From NCBI GenBank assembly GCA_964384625.1, contig CAYLNH010000030.1:1-39446 (forward strand): 39,446 nucleotides of DNA. The letters run 5' to 3'. Position 1 is the stretch's first letter. The number at the start of each line of letters is the position of its first letter. Source of the DNA: CAYLNH01 sp964384625 (lineage in GTDB: Bacteria > Verrucomicrobiota > Lentisphaeria > JABSQK01). A model generated the notes under the pieces. The model saw only the letters and a program-made list of their open reading frames with translations, was not told the origin of the DNA and did no database searches. The translations under genes and the position numbers were made by a program. Below are positions 1 through 9,222 of this stretch, one piece after another.

Positions 1-1
1 C

Positions 2-43
2 AAGAGGGTGCGGGATCTCCAGGCGGACCGCGAAGGGCAGTAA
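2..43 (+). CDS. possible 3' end of a truncated gene
   Basis: An open frame enters from the left edge and ends in TAA at 41-43, encoding about 13 residues ending DREGQ. It is followed 30 bases later by a strong palindrome that could terminate it. Nothing can be said about function, and the frame is too short to prove coding. Confidence 0.25.
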   Translation, partial: KRVRDLQADREGQ

Positions 44-73
44 ACGAGGGCTTACCCTCAAACCCGATTTCCT

Positions 74-107
74 CAACAGCGGTACGAGCATGCTCGTACC
101 GCTGTTG
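74..107 (+). terminator. perfect 34-bp palindrome, probable terminator
   Basis: The arm CAACAGCGGTACGAGCA (74-90) is followed directly by its exact reverse complement (91-107). There is no clear T-tract. It lies after the possible gene end at 43, and the closest parallel in this window is the 16-bp stem at 29237-29270. A transcription terminator or mRNA 3'-end stabiliser is inferred. Confidence 0.5.
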
Positions 108-255
108 GGAAGGTACCGGCGGGGTGGCGTCGCGTGATGAAACAACTTATTCACCCGTCAAACAAGCGAACGGGGGTCTTTCTCGGCAGGGGACACTGGC
201 ATTGCAGAGGTTTGAGACTCAGTATCCCCGGCAGCCCTTTTCACGGCCGGTGCAG

Positions 256-693
256 CTATTCGGCTTTTGCCTTGTCTTTGGCGTCGCCTTTGGCATCGCC
301 TTCTTTCTTTTCGAGGTCCTGCTTGTCGGGGTCTTCGCCTTTGGCCCAGGCATCGATGTCGGCGAGTTCCTTTTCGACTGCCGCGATCTTCTCCTCGGTC
401 TTCTTCTTCCGGCTGTCGCTCCTGGCCTTTTCCAGGTCGGCCTGGTATTTCTCCAGTTTCTTCTCGAACGGCTTCCGCTTCCGGGCGACGGCTTCACGCA
501 GACGGGTACGCGCTTTCTCGACGTCTTTCTGCACCCGCGGTTTGTGTTTTTCGGACGCCTTCGCCAGTTTCTCTTCAGCCCGGGCCACCCTCTTCAGATA
601 AGCGGCAAACGGATTCGGGCGGCTCTCGGTCTCGCCGGCGACAACGGTGAGCGCGAGTACTGCATTGACGATCAGGACGAGGTACGACTTCAT
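256..693 (-). CDS. small secreted lysine/glutamate-rich coiled-coil protein
   Basis: 145 residues. Residues 1-20 form a signal peptide (MKSYLVLIVNAVLALTVVAG), and the rest is almost entirely charged helix rich in K, E, R and A, with a low-complexity Asp/Lys tail. The start is chosen at 693 because AAGGAG lies 6 bases upstream and the signal peptide begins there; the open frame continues upstream to 1116 without such features. No family is recognised. The composition suggests an extended periplasmic or surface helix. A candidate sigma-54 promoter (737-753) lies just upstream, grouping it with the stress genes to the right. The gene is divergent from the 112-residue secreted protein at 1136. 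Confidence 0.75.
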   Translation of the reverse strand: MKSYLVLIVNAVLALTVVAGETESRPNPFAAYLKRVARAEEKLAKASEKHKPRVQKDVEKARTRLREAVARKRKPFEKKLEKYQADLEKARSDSRKKKTEEKIAAVEKELADIDAWAKGEDPDKQDLEKKEGDAKGDAKDKAKAE

Positions 694-736
694 GGTTGCT
701 CCTTGTGCTGGTTGTATCTTTGACCGGACGGGGAGG

Positions 737-753
737 AGCACGCCGGGTGCCAA
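737..753 (-). promoter_or_regulatory. candidate sigma-54 (-24/-12) promoter
   Basis: Minus-strand sequence TTGGCACCCGGCGTGCT. The -24 box matches YTGGCAC fully, the -12 box is TGCT, and the GG-N10-GC spacing is exact. The predicted start of transcription is near 726, about 33 bases before the start codon at 693. Confidence 0.6.
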
Positions 754-1005
754 ACCGGCTCTCCACTCAACGACGCCGGAAGCATGAGCTGTCGCGACCG
801 GAATCGGAACCGACAATACCGATTTGCGCCGCCGCGCGGCAATCGACAATTGCGCCGAAGCAGACGCTCCGGATGCCGCCGGCGGAAAGCCGGACAACGA
901 AACCGGCTCCACCGACCGGAATGCCGAGTTCCGAAGTGGACGGCATCCGACGTCCCACCTGCCGGCCGCAGCCGTCCGGTTGAGCTTGTCGCCGGCGATG
1001 TGGAA

Positions 1006-1022
1006 TTGGCATCGCGCCTGCT
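1006..1022 (+). promoter_or_regulatory. candidate sigma-54 (-24/-12) promoter
   Basis: TTGGCATCGCGCCTGCT on the plus strand: GG at 1008-1009, ten bases, GC at 1020-1021. The -24 box matches 6 of 7 consensus bases and the -12 box is TGCT. The predicted transcript starts near 1033, giving a leader of about 100 bases that includes the stem-loop at 1073-1091. Confidence 0.5.
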
Positions 1023-1072
1023 CCTGCAACGGCGGCAACGCAGGAAGGCAGAACCAGCCTGTCCTGGAAACC

Positions 1073-1091
1073 GGGGCCGGAATCCGGCCCC
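1073..1091 (+). promoter_or_regulatory. leader stem-loop GGGGCCGG-AAT-CCGGCCCC
   Basis: A perfect 8-bp GC stem with a 3-base loop in the predicted leader of the gene at 1136, 45 bases before its start. It could be a transcript-stability or attenuation element; no T-tract follows, so it is not a standard terminator. Confidence 0.4.
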
Positions 1092-1135
1092 ACGCGACAT
1101 TCATTCCCCATCCCAACAGAAGGAGTTACGGGAGA

Positions 1136-1474
1136 ATGAGCAAAGCAACCATGTTCGGTCTGGCCGCCGTGCTTCTCATGCTGGCGGCGGTAACCACAAT
1201 TCACGCCGAAGAAAAGAAACAGGTCACCGTCACCGGTTCTGTTTCTCTCATCGACGAAGACGATGCGGACGCCGGCGTGAAGATCACGGACGGGGACGAC
1301 GAAGTCTACGTGGTCGCGATGGACAAGCAGGGCAAGGAACTGAAGAAGTTCGTCGGCAAGACCGTCAAGGCTACCGGCACGCTCGGCAAGAACGCCGACG
1401 ATGAGACCACTTTGACCGTGAAAGCATTTGTGGAGGTGAAGCAAGAGGACGAGGTCGGCGGGGAAGACTGGTAG
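1136..1474 (+). CDS. small secreted OB-fold-like protein
   Basis: 112 residues with a signal peptide (1-24, ending IHAEE), then a beta-rich domain with the pattern TVTGSVSLI...GVKITDGDDEVYVVA...LKKFVGKTVKATGTL...TTLTVKAF. Five short strands broken by glycines and a VKATG motif resemble small periplasmic OB-fold proteins. This is a fold-level judgement, not a family assignment. The start at 1136 is supported by GGAG sequences upstream. It is preceded by a sigma-54-like promoter and followed by a strong terminator (1499-1530), so it is probably monocistronic. The C-terminus is acidic (EDEVGGEDW). Confidence 0.75.
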   Translation: MSKATMFGLAAVLLMLAAVTTIHAEEKKQVTVTGSVSLIDEDDADAGVKITDGDDEVYVVAMDKQGKELKKFVGKTVKATGTLGKNADDETTLTVKAFVEVKQEDEVGGEDW

Positions 1475-1498
1475 GAGCGGCCTGCGCCGCATGTCTGA

Positions 1499-1530
1499 GG
1501 CGTTGCCGGGCGACCGGCAACGCCGTTTTT
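1499..1530 (+). terminator. rho-independent terminator
   Basis: Stem GGCGTTGCCGG (1499-1509), loop GCGA, perfect complement CCGGCAACGCC (1514-1524), then G and TTTTT. It ends the plus-strand gene at 1474. The same hairpin lies after the end of the convergent gene at 1554 but has no T-tract in that direction. Confidence 0.85.
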
Positions 1531-1553
1531 CATGCCCCTCAAGACAGCTCGGC

Positions 1554-1964
1554 TCAATCGCCGGGTTGGCTGATTTCCGGGAGAACCGGTCCGCCCGTGG
1601 TGAAGAACCAGTGGATGGCATCCTCGTAATTACTGAACGTATCGACCATCAATCCACGGTTGACCGAGCACGTTTCGAGAAAACTGGCTTCACGGACGCG
1701 AGTGCCGGGAAGAATGAGAATCGCAATCTTCGCGCTCCGCAATGTCGACAACTCTGCCAGTCGCGCCGCGAATCCGTAAATCTCCGCGGTGCTCAGTTGC
1801 CATTGGGCTCGCCGCAGGTCCAGGAGGACGTCAAACCTCATCTCCGGTTCCTGAGCCGCCAGTATCGCGGCCAGCATCTCCTTGGATGCGGCCACGTCAA
1901 GGACTCCTGCCGATGTCGTGACAAGGAAGTCCCTGGCCCGTATGATGTGGACCGTTGTCGGCAT
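1554..1964 (-). CDS. SpoIIAA/STAS-like protein
   Basis: 136 residues. Pattern: a beta hairpin (FLVTTSAGVLD), an amphipathic helix, a strand FDVLLDLRRAQ, an ST-rich helix (LSTAEIYGFAARLAEL), a strand AKIAILIL, and a closing DAIHWFF segment. This matches the layout of SpoIIAA-like (STAS/SEC14-type) cytosolic proteins. Their roles are mostly unknown; some act as partner-switching or lipid-binding modules. A similar protein lies at 11291-11686 (ending EEAWYWLL). It is the second gene of an operon with the eRF1-like gene upstream (13-base gap). The start at 1964 is chosen for a GGAAG ribosome site; the open frame extends further upstream into the neighbour. Confidence 0.65.
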   Translation of the reverse strand: MPTTVHIIRARDFLVTTSAGVLDVAASKEMLAAILAAQEPEMRFDVLLDLRRAQWQLSTAEIYGFAARLAELSTLRSAKIAILILPGTRVREASFLETCSVNRGLMVDTFSNYEDAIHWFFTTGGPVLPEISQPGD

Positions 1965-1977
1965 TGTCCGGCTTCCG

Positions 1978-2445
1978 CTACGGGGTTTTTGTCGGTGACG
2001 CGGCGGAAGCCGGCCGGCCGGAGCGATCTGTTTCGGTAAGGACGCTTCGCGTTCGTTCGGCAATCTGATGCCACGACAGTTTGTCGGCGGCCAGCGTCGC
2101 CGTAATTCGCGTTCGCAGCGCCGGGTCTTCACGAAGGAAACTGCGCAGTTCCGTCCGGGCTTCGCCGGGTCCGAAAATCACGATCTCATCGGCGCCCTGC
2201 AGTTCCGCCGTCACCCGCTGATAAAACCGGCGTAGTTGCTGCTCGTAACGGCGATCATTGCTCGTTTCAGATACCGTGTCCTGCGGGCCATACGGTGTTG
2301 AAGAACGTGAGCCCCCGCCCAGACGCCGACGTTCCGGGACTTCGCACTCGAGCATTTTGCAGGTCTGATAGCCCCCGGCCAGCGTCACGACCACAGCCTG
2401 ACGATGGTCGATCCAGATGCCGATCAACCGTTTTGTCGACTTCAT
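1978..2445 (-). CDS. eRF1/Pelota-like (baeRF-type) small protein
   Basis: 155 residues. It begins with KRLIGIWIDHRQAVVVTL and carries a central segment RFYQRVTAELQGADEIVIFGPGEARTELRSFL, followed by the basic helix RTRITATLAADKLSWHQI. The WIDHRxA start and the IFGPGEA-type loop recall bacterial eRF1-domain-like proteins, which are sometimes encoded near ribosome-hibernation or stress genes. That assignment is from memory of the family and is moderate at best. The protein is cytosolic, with no signal peptide. AAGGGA precedes the start at 2445. It is the first gene of an operon with the STAS-like gene, downstream of a sigma-54-like promoter (2503-2519). Confidence 0.55.
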   Translation of the reverse strand: MKSTKRLIGIWIDHRQAVVVTLAGGYQTCKMLECEVPERRRLGGGSRSSTPYGPQDTVSETSNDRRYEQQLRRFYQRVTAELQGADEIVIFGPGEARTELRSFLREDPALRTRITATLAADKLSWHQIAERTRSVLTETDRSGRPASAASPTKTP

Positions 2446-2854
2446 GACAAGTCCCTTGTTTGCGTTGTGATTGTTTTGGTTCCTTTGACTGCAGGCAGCT
2501 GGAGCACCCCGAATGCCAACCGCGAAACAGCGGTCATGCCGAGCTCAATCAGCCGGCGCCAAGGCCGACTGCACGCCTTGACGACGGCGCTATCGGACCT
2601 TGCAGTTCCGAGACCGCCGGCAGCGGCTGGAATCGCGACTGCGCGAAGCGAAGGCGCGGCAACGGGAAGGCAAAGGGCGCAAGACCAGTCTGCCGAGGGG
2701 CAACCGGGACCATACGGCGTGTCTGTCGTGCGGCGCGGCGGCGACGGCCGTTCACAACGACGGCCCGGGGCTACACGCACCCGAGCCGGTTGTGGAATGG
2801 ATGGGATGGATGGGAATGGAATATGTCAACTCTCTTGCGAGAGGAAGGAGCGCC
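2446..2854. other. intergenic region between htrA and the eRF1-like operon, 409 bases
   Basis: Contains the sigma-54-like promoter at 2503-2519. Near 2793-2820 there is a short purine-rich run built on GGAATGG/ATGGATGGG units just beyond the 3' end of htrA. A weak 5-bp hairpin (CTCTC-TTGC-GAGAG, 2830-2843) precedes it in the htrA direction. Plus-strand open frames here have no ribosome site or family resemblance. Confidence 0.5.
2503..2519 (-). promoter_or_regulatory. candidate sigma-54 (-24/-12) promoter
   Basis: Minus-strand TTGGCATTCGGGGTGCT, with GG-N10-GC spacing. The predicted transcript start is near 2492, about 47 bases before the start codon at 2445, close to the spacing seen for the hsp20 operon. 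Confidence 0.55.
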
Positions 2855-4336
<1,482 letters not shown>

Positions 4337-4431
4337 GGTCAGATCCTCCCTTGCGTGTTTTGGAATTGCTTACCCGCGGAACCCACCGGCCCCGCGGGCA
4401 ACGTTTCGGTTTTGCGTTTCAGCTTCCGGCC

Positions 4432-4830
4432 TCAGCCCGCGGCAACCGCGATACGCTTGGGTTTGGCCGCTTCGCGTTTCGGCAGCCGAACCGTCAGCAG
4501 GCCGTGTTTCATCACGGCCTCGATCTTCTCGGGATCAACCGTGTCGGTCAACTGGAAGCTGCGTTCGTAGTTGCCGGGCTGGTATTCGATCAGACGGCGT
4601 TCGTGGTCGCGCGGACAGTAGTCCTGCACGCGACCCAGAACCTTCATCTCTTTGCCTTCGAGACGAACGTCGACATCGTTCTCGCCGACGCCGGGCATCT
4701 CGATGTCGATGACGTAATCATCGGTGCTTTCGCGGATGGCCACGCGCGGGCGCCGGGTCCATTGAACACCGTTGTCCCTCGATTCAGCCACAGCCGCGTT
4801 GTCACGTTTGGCGACGTCTTCGGTTTTCAT
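4432..4830 (-). CDS. small heat shock protein (Hsp20/alpha-crystallin)
   Basis: 132 residues. The alpha-crystallin domain runs from about 28 to 120: DYVIDIEMPGVGENDVDVRLEGKEMKVLGR, then YERSFQLTDTVDPEKIEAVMKHGLLTVRLPK, with the typical G-L-L-T-V-R-L-P-K signature and a short basic C-terminal tail (AAKPKRIAVAAG). It is an ATP-independent holdase in the cytosol. The start is set at 4830 by AAGGAGGG upstream; the open frame extends upstream into the neighbouring gene. It follows the other hsp20 gene after a 13-base gap. The two are diverged paralogues, possibly forming mixed oligomers. Confidence 0.92.
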   Translation of the reverse strand: MKTEDVAKRDNAAVAESRDNGVQWTRRPRVAIRESTDDYVIDIEMPGVGENDVDVRLEGKEMKVLGRVQDYCPRDHERRLIEYQPGNYERSFQLTDTVDPEKIEAVMKHGLLTVRLPKREAAKPKRIAVAAG

Positions 4831-4843
4831 GGTGTGACCCTCC

Positions 4844-5266
4844 TTACGCAACCTTGACTTTAATCTTCTTGGGCTTGTCCTCGTCGGCGCCTTCAAGACG
4901 CACGGCGAGGATGCCGTTGCGACCTTCCGCTTTGACCGACTTCGGATCGATCCGGAAGGGCAGGTCGAAGGCGCGCGAGAACGAACCGGCGATCCGCTCG
5001 TTGCGCCACCAGGTTTCGCCCTCTTTCGATTCGACCGCCGGCGCTTCGCCGGAGATCTCGATGCGGTTCTCCTGCACTTCCACGTTGATCGTCTCGGGGT
5101 CGACGCCCGGCACTTCCATGGTGATGACGACGTGGTCGTCATTCGACCAGATGTTCGTGGCGGGGTACCCCGTTTGCCGCTGACCTCCGGTCAGCCGTTC
5201 CATTCGGTGCAGCATGGAGAAAAGATCGTCCCATGCCTGACCGCCCAGTAAGGATTTCCGGCGCAT
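4844..5266 (-). CDS. small heat shock protein (Hsp20/alpha-crystallin)
   Basis: 140 residues. The N-terminal arm contains WDDLFSMLHRMERL. The crystallin domain (about 38-130) includes VVITMEVPGVDPETINVEVQ, FSRAFDLPFRID and GRNGILAVRLE, and the C-terminus is lysine-rich (KPKKIKVKVA). The start at 5266 has a near-perfect AGGAGG ribosome site; an upstream ATG at 5359 in the same frame is unlikely because the sigma-54-like promoter (5323-5339) lies inside that extension. It is the first gene of the hsp20-hsp20-htrA unit. No CIRCE (HrcA) operator was seen. Confidence 0.92.
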   Translation of the reverse strand: MRRKSLLGGQAWDDLFSMLHRMERLTGGQRQTGYPATNIWSNDDHVVITMEVPGVDPETINVEVQENRIEISGEAPAVESKEGETWWRNERIAGSFSRAFDLPFRIDPKSVKAEGRNGILAVRLEGADEDKPKKIKVKVA

Positions 5267-5609
5267 TGTCAAGTCCTCCTGTGTTAGAGTTTCGGCCTTG
5301 CAGGGTTGACGTTTCCCCTGTCTTGCATAGTCTGTGCCAGATGATTTTTCGCAGGTCATAACCTATTTCATATAAGAGCCTTACCTTGCTCTTTCGCCGC
5401 CGGCAACAGGTCGGTGCCGCCGTGTCAATGACACACCCGGGGCGAGACAGGATGACACAGGGGACACGGTGGATTTGTGACACGGCGGAGGCCCCCGGGG
5501 GAATCTACTTCATAATGCGAGACCATTGTCTTGGTGAGGGCCGCGCGTATGTTGCTGGCATTTCGACAGGCAGGCGAAGACAACAACGGAAGTCAAGGGA
5601 GATCAGTCC
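5267..5609. other. divergent intergenic region between hsp20 and mscS, 343 bases
   Basis: Holds the hsp20 promoter (5323-5339). Toward mscS there is a CTGGCAT motif at 5555-5561 followed by AGGCA with GG-N11-GC spacing, one base longer than the sigma-54 rule, so it is not called. No other feature was seen. Confidence 0.45.
5323..5339 (-). promoter_or_regulatory. sigma-54 (-24/-12) promoter of the hsp20-hsp20-htrA operon
   Basis: Minus-strand CTGGCACAGACTATGCA. The -24 box CTGGCAC is full consensus, the -12 box is TGCA, and GG (5337-5336) and GC (5325-5324) are separated by exactly ten bases. The predicted start is near 5312, giving a 45-base leader with the AGGAGG site. An enhancer site for the activator was not identified. 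Confidence 0.65.
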
Positions 5610-6647
5610 ATGAAGCAGACCGTTTCGAGAGTGACGCTCGGGGTACTTCTTGCCGTCATCCTGGCCACGGCGGCAGGGGCACAGATGCCCGGTATGGAAG
5701 ACGACGCGAAAAGAGCCGGGACACCGTCACCAACGCAATCGGCACAGCCGGACGGCGGCGGGGCAGTCGAGAGGTATTACCGCAAGTTCATGGGACCGCA
5801 ATCGCCGTATCGTCCGGTGATCCTGGTAGTGCTGACGCTGCTCGTGGTCCTGCAGCTCAAGCGCTATCTGACGAAGGTGATGCAGGCCAAAGTGAAGGAG
5901 CAGGCTTTCGAAGAAGACAATGCCAAGGCCTTTATGAAGGTCTGGAACAATGTCTGGAAATTCGTCATCGCCATACTCGTGTTGATCGCGATGAGCGGCT
6001 CCTTGCGGCTGTTGGGACTGACCGCCGGCTTTCTCGGCATGATGCTCGGCTGGTCGCTGCAGCAGCCGGTGACCGGCATCGCCGCCTGGCTGATGATTGT
6101 TTTGAAGAAGCCGTTCCGCATCGGCGACCGCGTGATCATCGCCGGCATCACGGGTGACGTGACGGCGATCTCGCTGACGCATGTGGTGTTGAACCAGGTC
6201 GGCGGTACGGTGGGCGGCGAAGAACGTTCCGGCCGCGGCATCCTGATCCCCAATGCCATCCTCTTCCAGCATGTGATCATCAATTTCACCTTGGACGAGA
6301 AATATACCCTGAGTGAAATCCCGGTGCGGTTGAACCACGATTGCGATTGGGAGCGGGCCAAAGAGATCATGCTCGACGTTGCCGCCGAAGTGACGGCCGA
6401 CGTAATCAAAGACACCGGCAGCGAACCGGTGATTCGGGTGGAATTGCTGGACTGGGGTCTGCTGGCGCGGCTGCGATTCAAGTGTATTCCGACGGAACGC
6501 GAACAGGTCGGCACCAGGGTCGTGGAAAAGCTTATCAGCGCCTTCCGCAAGGAGTACCCGCGTATCCGCTTTGCCGTGCCGCACTCCCGCATCGACTATG
6601 AAAACATGGACCATGACAAAGCCCCGCCGGTGACGACGGCGAAGTAA
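5610..6647 (+). CDS. MscS-family mechanosensitive channel with N-terminal signal peptide
   Basis: 345 residues. It has a signal peptide (1-24, TAAGA|Q) and a Pro/Gly/Gln linker. Membrane spans lie at about 69-85 and 115-135, with a glycine/alanine pore helix at about 136-165 (GLTAGFLGMMLGWSLQQPVTGIAAWL). The beta domain begins PFRIGDRVIIAGITGDVTAISLTHVVL and includes LIPNAILFQHVIINFT. It is longer than minimal MscS. The inserted GGTVGGEERSGRG loop before LIPN is unusual. It presumably releases solutes under hypo-osmotic shock. The start is supported by AAGGGAG. It is divergent from hsp20, with the GH130-type gene 211 bases downstream on the same strand. Confidence 0.88.
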   Translation: MKQTVSRVTLGVLLAVILATAAGAQMPGMEDDAKRAGTPSPTQSAQPDGGGAVERYYRKFMGPQSPYRPVILVVLTLLVVLQLKRYLTKVMQAKVKEQAFEEDNAKAFMKVWNNVWKFVIAILVLIAMSGSLRLLGLTAGFLGMMLGWSLQQPVTGIAAWLMIVLKKPFRIGDRVIIAGITGDVTAISLTHVVLNQVGGTVGGEERSGRGILIPNAILFQHVIINFTLDEKYTLSEIPVRLNHDCDWERAKEIMLDVAAEVTADVIKDTGSEPVIRVELLDWGLLARLRFKCIPTEREQVGTRVVEKLISAFRKEYPRIRFAVPHSRIDYENMDHDKAPPVTTAK

Positions 6648-6858
6648 CTGGATTTCAGATTTGCGATTGGAGATTGCAGCGGCCGGGAATCGGCAGGTTC
6701 CCGGCGGCGACCGCGATCCGGGAGCGGCGACGAGATGCCGGCGATATGCCGACACTCAAGAGGTTGCGGGGAACACGGTTTGGCGGTGGGTCGCGCGGAG
6801 GCGCGGGCAAGTCAGGACGCCGGTGCAAATGGAAAATCCTCAGACTGGAAAGAAGACC

Positions 6859-8226
6859 ATGATCGAAGTCGAACGACATACCGACATCATCGTCGCCGAC
6901 GACAACCGCGTGATCCCGCGCTATCTCGATTTCAGCCGGCCGCAGCGCATCCAGAGCATTGTGAAGCGAGTGCTGGCATTGCCCGAGACGGAGGTTTCGG
7001 ACCTGCTGCAGCAGGTGCAGGAGCGCTTCTCATCCCGTCACCGTAATCTCGAGGAGGTGCTGCGCGACAACTTCAAAGCCGTGGCCCGGCATACGCGAAA
7101 AGCCGCGAAGATCGCCGACAAACACAAACTCCTGATCGGCGCCTTTTTCACTCTGGAGTACTCCATCGAGTCTGCCGCGCTCTTCAACCCGTCGATCGTG
7201 CCGCACCCGGATCAAACCGGGCTGGCAGCCGGCGAACTCCGGTTTCTGATGAGTCTGCGGGCCACCGGCGAAGGCCATGTTTCGTCGATCGTGTTCCGCC
7301 GCGGCGTCATCGGCGCCGACGGTCGGCTGCGGTTTGATCCGCCCCCGCGCTATGCCTATTCGGCCCGTCCGGAATACGCTCATCGGGATCGCACACGGAA
7401 GATGAAATACCTGATGAGCGAAATCGATCAACAACAGCGACCCGATCTGGCCAAGGCGCTGGCCGACCGCCTGCTCTGGCTGGCGCACGCCGACTATCAG
7501 CTCCATTTTCCGCCGGACTGCCACCCTTCCGAAATCGTCATCTTCCCGGCGACCCGCTATGAACGCCACGGCATGGAGGACCTGCGTCTGGTGCGCTTCG
7601 TCGAAGACGACGGCAGCGAACGCTATTTCGGGACTTATACCGCGTATGACGGGCTGGCGATGCATCCGATGATTCTCGAAACCAGCGATTTCCTGAATTT
7701 CTCCGTCGCTCCGGTTGCCGGCCGGTTCGCCCGCAACAAGGGCATGGCATTGTTGCCGCGAAAGATCGACGGCTACTACTATCTCATCTCCCGGCATGAC
7801 GGAGAAAACCTGTTTGTTCTGCGTTCGAGGGATCTGTACGAATGGAACACGGCACACAAGCTGATGGCGCCGGAGTATCCCTGGGAGTTGTTGCAGATCG
7901 GCAATTGCGGGTCGCCGCTGGAAACCAGGGACGGCTGGCTGCTGATTACCCATGGCGTCGGGCCCTTGCGCGAGTACGCCATCGGCGTCAGCCTGCTGGA
8001 TCGTGACAACCCGCGGCGCGTACTGGCCCGTCTGCCGTATCCGCTGTTGACGGCGAATGAATCCGAACGCGAAGGTTACGTGCCGAACGTGGTCTACTCC
8101 TGCGGCGCGGTGATCCACAACGACACCGTCATCATTCCCTATGCCATGTCGGACTCGCGCACCGCGTTCGCCACCGTGTCGTTGCCGGCACTGCTGGAGG
8201 AGTTGGCGGCTTGTTCGCGGACATAG
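6859..8226 (+). CDS. GH130-family glycoside phosphorylase-like protein
   Basis: 455 residues, starting MIEVERHTDIIVADDNRVIPR after GGAAAGAAG. A helical N-terminal region (about 20-95) with a KAARHTRKAAK-type segment precedes a five-bladed propeller-type domain. Motifs include FNPSIVPHPDQ, GEGHVSSIVFRRG, RYERHGMEDLRLVRF (probable catalytic Asp region), NKGMALLPRKIDGYYYLISRHDGEN, IGNCGSPLETRDGWLLITHGVG and YVPNVVYSCGAVIHNDTVIIPYAMSD. These are typical of GH130, whose members phosphorolyse beta-mannosides. The substrate here is unknown. Its neighbours are stress and ion-channel genes rather than a sugar operon, suggesting carbohydrate storage or compatible-solute turnover. The open frame extends upstream to 6661 without support. 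Confidence 0.85.
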   Translation: MIEVERHTDIIVADDNRVIPRYLDFSRPQRIQSIVKRVLALPETEVSDLLQQVQERFSSRHRNLEEVLRDNFKAVARHTRKAAKIADKHKLLIGAFFTLEYSIESAALFNPSIVPHPDQTGLAAGELRFLMSLRATGEGHVSSIVFRRGVIGADGRLRFDPPPRYAYSARPEYAHRDRTRKMKYLMSEIDQQQRPDLAKALADRLLWLAHADYQLHFPPDCHPSEIVIFPATRYERHGMEDLRLVRFVEDDGSERYFGTYTAYDGLAMHPMILETSDFLNFSVAPVAGRFARNKGMALLPRKIDGYYYLISRHDGENLFVLRSRDLYEWNTAHKLMAPEYPWELLQIGNCGSPLETRDGWLLITHGVGPLREYAIGVSLLDRDNPRRVLARLPYPLLTANESEREGYVPNVVYSCGAVIHNDTVIIPYAMSDSRTAFATVSLPALLEELAACSRT

Positions 8227-8293
8227 CTGCAAGCTGCCGCGAAAAGGGAGAGCGGAAGTGGCCAGCGTGCTTCGTTGGAGTTGCCGCTTCGCT

Positions 8294-8310
8294 GCTGCCT
8301 GTTTGGCAGC
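8294..8310. terminator. weak hairpin between convergent genes
   Basis: GCTGCC-TGTTT-GGCAGC lies in the 138-base gap between the convergent GH130-type gene and the mscS gene. It has a 6-bp stem and no T-tract. Confidence 0.3.
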
Positions 8311-8364
8311 CATAGGACAACCTCCGATAAACGCTCAATCCTTCGATCGAAAGCGCGGGCATCG

Positions 8365-9216
8365 TCAATCCGTCTTGTCGTTGATGACCCGGACGGGGAA
8401 GGGCCTGGTGACGTCGCCGGTGTAGAGCGTGCGGTGGGGGAACGGGATCTCGATGTTCTCGGCGTCGAGGCGTTCCTTGACCTCGCGGACGATGGTGCCG
8501 CGCAGTTTGAAGTAGTCCGGCGAAGCGAACCAGACGCCGAAAAAGATCTCCAGGGCGGAGTCGCCGAAGTTGACAAACTGAATCTGCGGCTCCGGTTCGT
8601 CGAGGCAGCAGGGATTCTTGTCGGCCACATCTTTGAGAATCTCGACGACGCTGCCGATGTCTTCTTTGTACGCCACGCCGATGGTCATCTCAAAGCGGCG
8701 GATGGGGAAGTGCGTGATGTTGATTACTTCGGATTTCAACATGGTCTCGTTCGGAATGCGGACAAAGCGATTGTCGAGCGTGCGCAGTTTGACCGACAGC
8801 AAGTCGATGGACAGCACCACGCCTTTGATGCCGTTGACTTCGATGAAGTCGCCGGCCTTGAACGGTTTCTCGCCCAGCAGGAACAGGCCGGCGATGATAT
8901 TGGAGAAGCTGCTCTGCGATGCGATACCGATGACGATACCGGCAACGCCGGCGGCGCCCAGGAGGGCCTTGAGCTGAAAGCCAAGTTCGTTCATCACCAT
9001 GACCATGGCGATGATCAGGCCGCCGTAGAAGATCCCCTTGCGGATGAGCATGGCGGTTTGCTCCGAGAGCCGACGCCGCAGTGAGCGGCCGAGAATCCGG
9101 GTCAACCACGTGAGCAGCGGGATGCCGACCAGCACAATGGCGACAATGCGAACGGCCACCATCAGAAATGGGTAGTCCTTGAACAGCGTCTTCAGTTGAG
9201 TGAGCAGTTCTTCCAT
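8365..9216 (-). CDS. mscS: MscS-family mechanosensitive channel, minimal form
   Basis: 283 residues, the classical MscS size. Three membrane helices lie at about 17-39, 60-78 and 83-110. The pore helix is LLGAAGVAGIVIGIASQSSFSNIIAGLFLL, and the beta domain includes KPFKAGDFIEVNGIKGVVLSIDLLSVKLRTLDNRFVRIPNETML, closing with a mixed C-terminal domain (EIPFPHRTLY). It is the third gene of the corA-DUF432-mscS operon, with only 6 bases after the DUF432 gene. It differs clearly from the larger channel at 5610, so the two are not a recent duplication. Confidence 0.93.
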   Translation of the reverse strand: MEELLTQLKTLFKDYPFLMVAVRIVAIVLVGIPLLTWLTRILGRSLRRRLSEQTAMLIRKGIFYGGLIIAMVMVMNELGFQLKALLGAAGVAGIVIGIASQSSFSNIIAGLFLLGEKPFKAGDFIEVNGIKGVVLSIDLLSVKLRTLDNRFVRIPNETMLKSEVINITHFPIRRFEMTIGVAYKEDIGSVVEILKDVADKNPCCLDEPEPQIQFVNFGDSALEIFFGVWFASPDYFKLRGTIVREVKERLDAENIEIPFPHRTLYTGDVTRPFPVRVINDKTD

Positions 9217-9222
9217 TTGTTC

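Larger units (their letters stand above)
694..1135. other. divergent intergenic region, 442 bases
   Basis: Separates two divergent small secreted-protein genes. It holds one sigma-54-like promoter facing each way (737-753 minus, 1006-1022 plus) and a GC-rich stem-loop (1073-1091). Open frames cross it on several strands, but none has a ribosome site or recognisable protein, so it is read as regulatory. Confidence 0.55.

Noticed and set aside
694..1116. N-terminal extension of the small secreted protein at 256-693
   Set aside because: The frame is open upstream but the signal peptide and AAGGAG site fix the start at 693, and a promoter lies inside the extension.
2793..2820. Microsatellite or G-quadruplex beyond htrA
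   Set aside because: The GG runs are short (mostly two Gs) and the unit is irregular, so there is too little to support a structural claim.
5267..5385. CIRCE/HrcA operator or sigma-32 promoter for hsp20
   Set aside because: No TTAGCACTC-N9-GAGTGCTAA and no CTTGAA/CCCCAT pair. A sigma-54-type sequence fits much better.
5555..5573. Sigma-54 promoter for the mscS gene at 5610
   Set aside because: CTGGCAT is a good -24 box, but the GC lies 11 rather than 10 bases after the GG, and sigma-54 is intolerant of spacing changes.
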